46,263 bases of DNA from an uncultured Lachnospiraceae bacterium. GTDB lineage: Bacteria; Bacillota; Clostridia; Lachnospirales; Lachnospiraceae. Within the stretch, counting starts at the first letter, position 1; each line of letters begins with the position of its first letter. Both the position numbers and the translations under genes were made by a program. The notes under the pieces were generated by a model, which was not told the origin of the DNA, did not search any database, and saw nothing but the letters and a program-made list of their open reading frames with translations. Below are positions 15,722 to 22,937 of the stretch, in pieces. The stretch lies in the NCBI GenBank assembly GCA_905209075.1, contig CAJLRL010000018.1:1-46263 (forward strand), read 5' to 3'.

Positions 15722-17854
15722 ATGTATATGTGGAGAGAACGTATTAAAGGTGATACAGCAGTAGATGTGGTGGATACAGGTCTTTCTCCGCTTGATTTTG
15801 TCGACGGATTTAAGATCAGACCAGGTTTTTTCAGAATGAATGGAGCATATGAGACTTCAAATGGTGTGAGTTTTACGATAAATTCACATGGTGCAACAAG
15901 ATGCACACTGCTTCTTTTCAGGTCAATGGAGAAAGAACCATATGCCAGGATACCATATCCGGATTCATACAGAATAGGAGATACCTATTCTATGCTTGTT
16001 TTCGATATAAAAATAACTGATTTTGAATATGCATTTTCATTTGACGGAGAATATGATCCGGCAAAGGGACTTTTGTTCAATAAAGACAATGTGATCCTTG
16101 ATCCATATGCAAAGGCTGTGACTGGACAGAGAAACTGGGGAGATAAACCGGAGGGTTCTGACAACTTTGTATACAAGGCGCGCGTTGTAAAAAGCAATTT
16201 TAACTGGGGCGATGTGAAGCAGCTCGAAAAGCCTATGGAGGATCTTGTTATATACGAGACACACGTAAGAGGTTTTACAAAAGATCCTTCGTCAAATGTA
16301 GCGGCTCCGGGAACATTTGCCGGGCTTAGGGAGAAGATACCATATCTTAAGGATCTTGGAATAAATGCAATAGAACTCATGCCTATATTTGAATTTGACG
16401 AAATGGAAAGTGCGAGGGTTGTTGACGGAGTCCAGCTTTACAACTATTGGGGATACAATACAGTATGTTTTTTTGCACCTAACACCAGTTATGCAAGTCA
16501 GGAGGAGCATCATCGTGAAGGTGATGAGCTGAAGGCACTCATAAAGGAGTTAAAGCAAAATGGGATAGAAGTAATACTTGATGTTGTTTTTAACCATACT
16601 GCTGAGGGAAATGAAAACGGTCCATGTTTCTCGTTCAAAGGGATTGACAATAATGTATATTATATGCTGACACCGGATGGATATTACTATAACTTTAGTG
16701 GATGTGGAAATGCTATGAACTGCAATCATCCGGTCGTAAGAAACTTTATCATAGATTGTCTGCGCCACTGGGCTGTGGAATACAGGGTTGATGGCTTCAG
16801 ATTTGATCTTGCATCTATTCTTGGAAGAGACCAGAACGGAGCGCCGATGGCTAATCCTCCTATTCTGGAATCGCTTGCGTTTGATCCGATACTTGGCAAA
16901 TTAAAGCTTATAGCGGAAGCATGGGATGCGGGAGGTCTTTACCAGGTCGGAAGCTTTCCTTCATGGAACAAATGGGCTGAGTGGAATGGAAGATATCGTG
17001 ATGATATGAGATGTTTCTTAAAGGGAGACGATGGAGCAGCAGGAAATGCGATAACACGTATAACAGGTTCAAGAGATCTCTATAACCCGGCAAGCAGGGG
17101 ACATAAAGCATCTGTAAATTTCCTGACATGTCATGATGGATTTACATTGTATGATCTATATTCATATAACGAAAAGCACAATGAAAAAAATGGATGGAAC
17201 AATTCAGACGGCGACAATAATGGTCACAGCTGGAATTGTGGAGCTGAGGGAGAGACTGATGATCCGGCAATAAACGGACTCAGATGCCGGCTTATAAAAA
17301 ATGCATTTGCAGCATTGCTCTGCAGTCGTGGTCCGGCTATGTTTTTTGCAGGAGACGAATTTTGTAATACACAGTTTGGAAATAATAATGCGTATTGTCA
17401 GGACAATATCATTTCATGGCTCGACTGGACCAGACTTGACAAACACAAAGAGGTTCACGATTTTGTGCGGCACATGATAAAGTTCAGGAAAGAGCATCCG
17501 ATACTTCGCAAAATGACAAAGCCATCATCATGCCAGCTGCCGGAAATAAGTATCCACAATGGATCTCCTTTTAATGCAAACACGGATTTCCGTACTAAAC
17601 TCATAGGAATAATGTTTGCAGGAAGAAATGAGACAGATACAGATGATGATATCGTTTTTTATTGTATGAATGCGTACTGGGAACCACTTGTCATGCAGCT
17701 TCCTGTACTTCCAAACGGAAGGAAATGGATAGTTGATGTCAATACAAATGTGGAATATAAGGATGATGAAAACTTTATGGAAAAGACTGAGATAATCGGA
17801 GAAAATACGATACGTGTTCCGGGAAGGACTACAATTATTCTTGTAGCAGAATAG
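15722..17854 (+). CDS. glgX: Glycogen debranching enzyme / isoamylase-type GH13 (GlgX-like)
   Basis: An N-terminal CBM48-type beta domain (about 20-130) precedes a GH13 barrel. Catalytic residues are the Asp in GFRFDLAS (~361), the Glu in IAEAWD (~399) and the Asp in TCHDGFTL (~471). VIYETHVRGFT and VVFNHTAEGNE are further GlgX/isoamylase hallmarks. It cleaves alpha-1,6 branches of glycogen-type polymers in the cytoplasm. A GTG at 15713 overlaps the previous stop; ATG 15722 follows AAGGGAG with better spacing, giving 710 aa. Its 3' end overlaps the convergent Xre gene by 20 bp. No other glycogen genes are in the window. Confidence 0.93.
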   Translation: MYMWRERIKGDTAVDVVDTGLSPLDFVDGFKIRPGFFRMNGAYETSNGVSFTINSHGATRCTLLLFRSMEKEPYARIPYPDSYRIGDTYSMLVFDIKITDFEYAFSFDGEYDPAKGLLFNKDNVILDPYAKAVTGQRNWGDKPEGSDNFVYKARVVKSNFNWGDVKQLEKPMEDLVIYETHVRGFTKDPSSNVAAPGTFAGLREKIPYLKDLGINAIELMPIFEFDEMESARVVDGVQLYNYWGYNTVCFFAPNTSYASQEEHHREGDELKALIKELKQNGIEVILDVVFNHTAEGNENGPCFSFKGIDNNVYYMLTPDGYYYNFSGCGNAMNCNHPVVRNFIIDCLRHWAVEYRVDGFRFDLASILGRDQNGAPMANPPILESLAFDPILGKLKLIAEAWDAGGLYQVGSFPSWNKWAEWNGRYRDDMRCFLKGDDGAAGNAITRITGSRDLYNPASRGHKASVNFLTCHDGFTLYDLYSYNEKHNEKNGWNNSDGDNNGHSWNCGAEGETDDPAINGLRCRLIKNAFAALLCSRGPAMFFAGDEFCNTQFGNNNAYCQDNIISWLDWTRLDKHKEVHDFVRHMIKFRKEHPILRKMTKPSSCQLPEISIHNGSPFNANTDFRTKLIGIMFAGRNETDTDDDIVFYCMNAYWEPLVMQLPVLPNGRKWIVDVNTNVEYKDDENFMEKTEIIGENTIRVPGRTTIILVAE

Positions 17855-18134
17855 AATCAGACAGACCTAACAGATAATCTGCAGATACATCGAGTGATCT
17901 GCAGATTTCTTTTATCATGATCGCATTCGGAATACGTGCACCGGTGCGGTATCCGGCGATAGTCGAAGTGGCACAGTACATCTTATCTGCAAGCTGAACA
18001 TTGGTGATATTTCTGACAAGCATTACATAATTCAGTCTGTCGGCAAAAGAATATTCGATATTGCTGCTGTACTTGTCCCTGTGTTTACTTATGTCTGGAT
18101 TTATCTTCTTGTTTATATTGATTACTTTACTCAT
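17835..18134 (-). CDS. Xre-type helix-turn-helix regulator
   Basis: This is a 99-aa protein. Residues ~30-90 form an HTH_3 domain: RLNYVMLVRNITNVQLADKM, then the recognition helix around TSTIAGYRTGARIP, and the helix-5 ending LDVSADYLLGLSD. The N-terminal 28 residues are basic and probably extended. No clear ribosome binding site precedes the ATG. Its 3' end overlaps glgX by 20 bp on the opposite strand, so antisense interference is possible. The target is unknown. Confidence 0.8.
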   Translation of the reverse strand: MSKVININKKINPDISKHRDKYSSNIEYSFADRLNYVMLVRNITNVQLADKMYCATSTIAGYRTGARIPNAIMIKEICRSLDVSADYLLGLSDSILLQE

Positions 18135-18254
18135 GATGAGTGAATTTTATATCATAAATAGACAATAGAAGAGAAAAGACACATAGCGCAACTATTTTCT
18201 TACAATAATAGAAAAATGTAAAATTTTGTAAATAATAAACTTAAGCTTTTCTTG

Positions 18255-18986
18255 TTATATCCAGCCGCCATCAAGTGTGATGATCTGGCCGTTTAAATAT
18301 TCATTTCCGGTTGCAATAGACAGCGCAAGGGATGCAACATCATCCGCAGTTCCGAAACGTCCGGCAGGTATTTCATCGGCGAGCTCATTTCGTTCTTCAT
18401 CTGTGAAACACTTATTCATGTCAGTGTCTATAACACCGCATGCGATGGCATTTACCTGGATATTTGAGGGAGCAAGTTCTTTTCCGAGTGCCTTTGTAAA
18501 AGCATTGATTCCACCTTTGCATGCAGAGTATGCGACTTCACAGGATGCACCCACATTGCCCCAGACAGATGAAATCTGGATGATCTTACCGGATTTAGAA
18601 CTTACCATCTGTGGGATAACAAGCTTTGAAAATGAAAATACAGATGTAAGATTGTTTGCGACTATTTTATTCCATTCTTCAATCGACATATCACTTAGCA
18701 GTCCTATGTGGGAGATTCCGGCATTATTTATAAGTACATTTATGTGGCCGAATTTATCCAGGGTTTCATCTACCATATGGGCGGCAAAGGAATAATCCCC
18801 GACATCTCCGGTAAAGCAGAGTGTCTGGATGCCATATTGCTCATGCAGTGACAGGGCATGGTCATTGAGAAGTCTGGTATTGTTGTGGCAGCAGAGGCTT
18901 AGATTGTATCCCTCTGCGGCAAAAGTTTTTGCCAGTGCGGCGCCTATTCCGCGCGAAGCACCGGTGATAAGTACTGTCTTTTCCAT
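18255..18986 (-). CDS. Short-chain dehydrogenase/reductase (FabG-like)
   Basis: This is a classical SDR with the cofactor motif TGASRGIG, the NNAG motif, the catalytic Ser in ISSVWG, Tyr and Lys in YSACKGG, and LDGG near the C-terminus. FabG-like length is 243 aa. A Ser/Arg after the glycine motif suggests NADPH. The substrate is unknown, and it is not in a fatty acid operon. I start at 18986 because AGGAGGT-like sequence (complement of 18991-18996) sits just upstream; the upstream in-frame ATG at 18998 overlaps that site. Repeat hairpin C lies in its 5' leader. Confidence 0.88.
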   Translation of the reverse strand: MEKTVLITGASRGIGAALAKTFAAEGYNLSLCCHNNTRLLNDHALSLHEQYGIQTLCFTGDVGDYSFAAHMVDETLDKFGHINVLINNAGISHIGLLSDMSIEEWNKIVANNLTSVFSFSKLVIPQMVSSKSGKIIQISSVWGNVGASCEVAYSACKGGINAFTKALGKELAPSNIQVNAIACGVIDTDMNKCFTDEERNELADEIPAGRFGTADDVASLALSIATGNEYLNGQIITLDGGWI

Positions 18987-19012
18987 AATAACCTCCAAAA
19001 CAGGGTATAATC

Positions 19013-19046
19013 GTTGTTTGTCACACTGTTAGGTGTGACCAGTAAC
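19013..19046. repeat. Dispersed hairpin repeat, copy C
   Basis: GTTGTTTGTCACAC and GGTGTGACCAGTAAC form an imperfect stem with a short loop. The flanking AATCGTT is shared with copies A and B. It lies about 27 bp upstream of the SDR start codon, inside its likely leader. Confidence 0.7.
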
Positions 19047-19135
19047 ATAAGTATTGGTCAAAATAAATTATATCATTACTTTATGCTGGACAAAAGCATT
19101 AAGCTGTGATAATATATGAACGTTGGAAAACAAGT

Positions 19136-19169
19136 GTTACTGTTCACTCATAACAGTGTGACCAGCAAC
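19136..19169. repeat. Dispersed hairpin repeat, copy D
   Basis: GTTACTGTTCACTC and AGTGTGACCAGCAAC pair around a short loop. It lies 45 bp before the tRNA-Pro gene and about 90 bp from copy C. Confidence 0.7.
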
Positions 19170-19214
19170 AAGCAGGTTCCTGTTCAGACAAGGGACAGTA
19201 TGAAATAAATATAG

Positions 19215-19288
<74 letters not shown>

Positions 19289-19297
19289 TTTTAATGA

Positions 19298-19319
19298 AAA
19301 GCCTTTATTTACAGGCTTT
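19298..19319 (+). terminator. Hairpin after tRNA-Pro
   Basis: AAAGCCT pairs with AGGCTTT 10 bp after the tRNA. It lacks a T-run beyond the stem and is followed by a second, stronger hairpin. Confidence 0.5.
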
Positions 19320-19325
19320 GAAGCG

Positions 19326-19366
19326 AAAAGAGCACTTCAATTTTATGTTGGAATGCTCTTTTTTTA
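19326..19366 (+). terminator. Rho-independent terminator after tRNA-Pro
   Basis: AAAAGAGCA pairs with TGCTCTTTT and is followed by further T residues. It ends the tRNA transcript before the EAL gene. Confidence 0.7.
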
Positions 19367-19474
19367 GAATATATGATTAATACATGACGAAAATTTTATT
19401 GGAAAAGTGTGTTTTGTGTTTGCTATCTGATAAAAGCAATGGTATCATAGTACTAATAAAAAAGGAGAAAATGG

Positions 19475-21367
19475 ATGAATATATTAGCACAATGCTGTGG
19501 AATTGTGATCATGGGAATTATTTTATTTTTTTTCCTGACACAGAAAAAATTAAAACTTCATACAACGCACGCCTTTATTGCTATATGGACAATAGTTTTT
19601 TGTGCTCTTATGTTTGATATTTTATCCATTATAGCTATACAAAACAGACAGTATCTGCCGGATCTACTGGTTATTTTTATCTGCAAAATATATTTGTGGA
19701 CAATTATATCGGAATCGCTTGTCGCTTTGTGGTATGTATGTGTTGATATTTCAAATTCGAAAAAAAATGAAAGGAACTGGATATTCAGGACATCCGTTAC
19801 ATCTAGTGTTTCGGCTGTTATAATAGCGTTTCTTCCCATACATATATATTCTAAAGATGGAGTCGTATATACATATGGCTCAAGTGTTATTGCGACATAT
19901 ATAGTAGCTATACTGAATCTTGCAGTCATTTTTTATATGGTTTATAAGTATAAGAGGCAGATGAATCCAAGGCGAAGAATCGGGGTCATAGCCTGGCTTA
20001 TTATATGGTGTATAGCAGCTGCTACCCAGTTTTTAAACAACAGGCTCCTTGTTGTAGGCTTTGCAAGTGTGCTTGGTATACTTGTGACCTATCTTATACT
20101 TGAAAATCCGGTATCAAATATAGATGCAGATACAGGTTTTTTTAATCTGAATGCACTTTTTATATATATGCGTGAGCTGCAGGGACGTGGGAAGAACGTA
20201 TCTATACTATGTGTGCGTTATGATAATAATAGAAACAACGCATTTTCATTTGAAACGGAAAACAACATATCAAAGGAGGTTGTGGCATTTATATCTGCTA
20301 TAAAAGAGGCTACAACTTTCAGAAGCTCAGCCAGTGAGTATATTATGGTATTTAACGAAAGAGATGAAGCAGAAGCTGCGATAGACTGCATTCAGGATAG
20401 ATTTGATAAACCATGGGGAAATGATAAGTTCCGGATGCTGCATCTTGAATTGTACTTTATGGTTTCTACAGAAAAGATAAGACGTGCCAATGATATACTT
20501 TCCATTTTTCAGTGTGCCAAGCAGGATAGGGCTAAGTTTCATACAAGCGATGTGATGGTCATAGATAACTATGTTATTAATCGTATTTATGAAGAAAAAA
20601 ATACAGAAACAATGATAATAGAAGCTTTGAATGAAGATCGTGTGGAGGTATTTTATCAGCCTATATATTCAACTGGCAGAAAAAGATTTACAACAGCAGA
20701 GGCTCTTGTCAGAATCCGTGCGAGAGATGGAGAAATTATACCACCGGGAAAATTTATAGGAGTAGCCGAAAAGAGTGGGCTTATTATAAGGCTCGGTGAA
20801 TACGTATTCGAGAATGTATGTAAGCTTCTTGTTGCGCAGGATTTAAAGAAGCTCGGAATAGAATATGTTGAGATTAATCTGTCAGTTATACAATGTGCAT
20901 ATGAAAACCTGGCTGTTGATTTTATAAGATTAATGGAAAAATACAATGTTGATCCAGGATCTATAGTACTTGAGATAACAGAGTCGGCTTCCATTGCAGA
21001 AAAGGCTATACTTCTTGAAAATATGAACAGATTAAGGAAAGTTGGTGTAAGATTTGCCCTTGATGATTTTGGAACAGGGCAGTGTAATCTTAATTATATA
21101 GTAGAAATGCCGGTTGATATAGTCAAGTTTGACAGTGTAATGACGAAGGCATATTTCAAGAACGGAAAAGGAAAGCTTGTTATGGATGCGGCTATGGGAA
21201 TGATCCATAAGCTGAATCTGGAAATTGTTTCGGAAGGTATTGAGGAAAAGAAACAATTCGAAAGGTTAGACGATCTTGGCATAGACTATATTCAGGGATA
21301 TTATTTTTCCAAGCCAAAGGAGCAGGATGATTTCATTAATTTTATAAAAGAAAATAATCAGGCATAA
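19475..21367 (+). CDS. Membrane EAL-domain cyclic-di-GMP phosphodiesterase with degenerate GGDEF
   Basis: The N-terminal ~210 residues contain seven or so hydrophobic segments (a 7TM-like sensor module). Residues ~215-375 resemble a GGDEF fold (begins DADTGFFNLNALF), but no GG[DE]EF motif is present, so cyclase activity is not expected. The EAL domain follows from ~390: AEALVRIR is the EAL motif (~408), with ITES, DDFGTG and the Glu in SEGIE. These support hydrolysis of c-di-GMP. Two overlapping ATGs exist; 19475 is in the true frame with AAGGAG 7 nt before it. It is monocistronic and ends at a strong terminator. Confidence 0.9.
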   Translation: MNILAQCCGIVIMGIILFFFLTQKKLKLHTTHAFIAIWTIVFCALMFDILSIIAIQNRQYLPDLLVIFICKIYLWTIISESLVALWYVCVDISNSKKNERNWIFRTSVTSSVSAVIIAFLPIHIYSKDGVVYTYGSSVIATYIVAILNLAVIFYMVYKYKRQMNPRRRIGVIAWLIIWCIAAATQFLNNRLLVVGFASVLGILVTYLILENPVSNIDADTGFFNLNALFIYMRELQGRGKNVSILCVRYDNNRNNAFSFETENNISKEVVAFISAIKEATTFRSSASEYIMVFNERDEAEAAIDCIQDRFDKPWGNDKFRMLHLELYFMVSTEKIRRANDILSIFQCAKQDRAKFHTSDVMVIDNYVINRIYEEKNTETMIIEALNEDRVEVFYQPIYSTGRKRFTTAEALVRIRARDGEIIPPGKFIGVAEKSGLIIRLGEYVFENVCKLLVAQDLKKLGIEYVEINLSVIQCAYENLAVDFIRLMEKYNVDPGSIVLEITESASIAEKAILLENMNRLRKVGVRFALDDFGTGQCNLNYIVEMPVDIVKFDSVMTKAYFKNGKGKLVMDAAMGMIHKLNLEIVSEGIEEKKQFERLDDLGIDYIQGYYFSKPKEQDDFINFIKENNQA

Positions 21368-21374
21368 TACAAAG

Positions 21375-21399
21375 AAAGACCCGGAGGGGTCTTTTTTTT
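21375..21399 (+). terminator. Rho-independent terminator after the EAL gene
   Basis: AAAGACCC pairs with GGGGTCTTT and is followed by a long T-run. The PhoB-like direct repeats of the next operon begin only 5 bp later. Confidence 0.85.
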
Positions 21400-21403
21400 A
21401 TTA

Positions 21404-21443
21404 TTTTACATGTTTTTTACAACTTTAAAGTTCATTTAAGGTT
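21404..21443 (+). promoter_or_regulatory. Putative PhoB/PhoP box upstream of the VTC operon
   Basis: TTTTACA (21404-21410) and TTTTACA (21415-21421) are exact direct repeats spaced 11 bp. Weaker repeats, TAAAGTT and TAAGGTT, continue in the same 11-bp register at 21426 and 21437. A TATCAT (21451-21456) could be the -10 element. The same repeat unit and spacing occur ahead of pstS. Confidence 0.6.
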
Positions 21444-21487
21444 TGGATGATATCATAAGCCCAACATAAGGAAAGGGGTAAAATATC

Positions 21488-22249
21488 ATGGCAGAACAGA
21501 TGATTTTTAAAAGAAGTGAAATTAAATATATGATAGATGAATACATTTTCAGAAAGCTTATGGAAGTCATGAAAAAATACATGATCGCAGATGATTATGG
21601 AAGAAGTACAGTATGCAGCCTGTATTTTGACACACCGGATTATCTTTTGATAAGGCGTTCGCTTGATCATCCAATGTACAAGGAAAAGCTAAGACTCAGA
21701 AGCTACGGTGTTGCAAATGAAAGCACAAAGGTATTTGTCGAAATAAAGAAAAAATATGATTCGATCGTATACAAAAGAAGGATTGCAATGAAAGAATCCG
21801 AAGCACAAAGATATCTTCTACATCATGAAAAGGTTATGTCATGTCAGATTTCAGATGAAATTGATTATTGCATGGATCACTACGAAGGGCTTGCACCGGC
21901 AGTAATGCTTTCCTATGAAAGGGAAGCCTATTATGCAAAAGATGATCATGAGTTTCGGATAACCTTTGACAGAAATATTTTATGGCGTGATTATGACCTG
22001 TCACTTTGCAAAGGGATATACGGAAATCCTATTTTAAAGGAAGATCAGGTGTTGATGGAAGTAAAAACAGCGGGTGCAATCCCACTTTGGATGGTTGAGT
22101 TTTTAAGTGGAAATAAGATTTACAAGACTTCATTTTCAAAGTATGGAACAGCTTACAGGACAATAAAAGAGAACAGCAAAGATAACAACAAGAAAAGTAA
22201 TAATGAAGACAATTATGAGGAAAGAATCGGAGGATTAAAATATGCTTAG
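21488..22249 (+). CDS. VTC-domain protein (polyphosphate polymerase family)
   Basis: The 253-aa protein is made of a VTC domain, the tunnel-type fold of yeast Vtc4, which polymerises phosphate from ATP. Basic tunnel residues are conserved: K8, R9 and K13 (FKRSEIK), R69 and R71 (KLRLRS), E85 and K87 (VEIKKK), K96-R98, R145 (SYERE), E191 and K193 (MEVKT), and K218 in FSKYGT. A bacterial VTC protein could make polyphosphate or process another triphosphate; the exact product is not proved. It overlaps the DUF4956 gene by 8 bp, and a PhoB-like box lies ahead of it. Confidence 0.88.
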   Translation: MAEQMIFKRSEIKYMIDEYIFRKLMEVMKKYMIADDYGRSTVCSLYFDTPDYLLIRRSLDHPMYKEKLRLRSYGVANESTKVFVEIKKKYDSIVYKRRIAMKESEAQRYLLHHEKVMSCQISDEIDYCMDHYEGLAPAVMLSYEREAYYAKDDHEFRITFDRNILWRDYDLSLCKGIYGNPILKEDQVLMEVKTAGAIPLWMVEFLSGNKIYKTSFSKYGTAYRTIKENSKDNNKKSNNEDNYEERIGGLKYA

Positions 22250-22937
22250 CAATATTTTTACAGGAATTTTTGATACTACAGGAGAAACAGTTATAGCAGT
22301 GCCACAATTTATATTGTGTATTGTTGTATCGCTTATGATAGGAGCATTTATAACATGGGTATATACATATAAAAGCCGTTATACAGCAAGCTTTGCGATA
22401 ACACTTGCAATGCTTCCGGCAGTGGTGTGCATTGTGATAATGATGGTAAATGGAAACGTTGGAGCCGGAGTTGCAGTGGCTGGTACATTTTCACTGGTAA
22501 GATTCAGATCTGTACCGGGAACAGCCAAAGAAATAGGAACGATTTTCCTTGCAATGGCAGCAGGTCTTATTGCAGGAATGGGATATCTTGGATTTGCAGT
22601 ATTATTTTCACTTATCATGGGACTTGTGATGCTTATGCTTAACATTACAGGCTTTGGTACACATAAAAAAGCAACAAATGACAAAACACTTAAAATAACA
22701 ATACCTGAAGATTTAAATTATGGTGAAGTATTTGATGATCTTTTCGAGCAGTATCTTACACGTTGTGAGGTTATAGCAGTAAAAACATCAAATATGGGAA
22801 GCCTTTATAAACTTACATATCATATTACTTTAAAGGACCAAAAGCAGGAAAAGAAGTTCATAGATGAACTCAGATGTAGAAACGGAAATCTTGAAATCAG
22901 TATTATGCAGCAGGAGGTAAATGTAAATGAGCTATAG
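22242..22937 (+). CDS. DUF4956 membrane protein
   Basis: The 231-aa protein has four predicted membrane segments in its first ~140 residues (PQFILCIVVSLMIGAFITWV and three more), then a cytoplasmic ferredoxin-like tail. The GTFSLVRFRSVPGTAKE loop is the hallmark of DUF4956 proteins that accompany VTC-domain proteins. It may form the channel or anchor for the VTC product. It overlaps the VTC gene by 8 bp and the next gene by 11 bp, which suggests translational coupling. Confidence 0.85.
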   Translation: MLSNIFTGIFDTTGETVIAVPQFILCIVVSLMIGAFITWVYTYKSRYTASFAITLAMLPAVVCIVIMMVNGNVGAGVAVAGTFSLVRFRSVPGTAKEIGTIFLAMAAGLIAGMGYLGFAVLFSLIMGLVMLMLNITGFGTHKKATNDKTLKITIPEDLNYGEVFDDLFEQYLTRCEVIAVKTSNMGSLYKLTYHITLKDQKQEKKFIDELRCRNGNLEISIMQQEVNVNEL

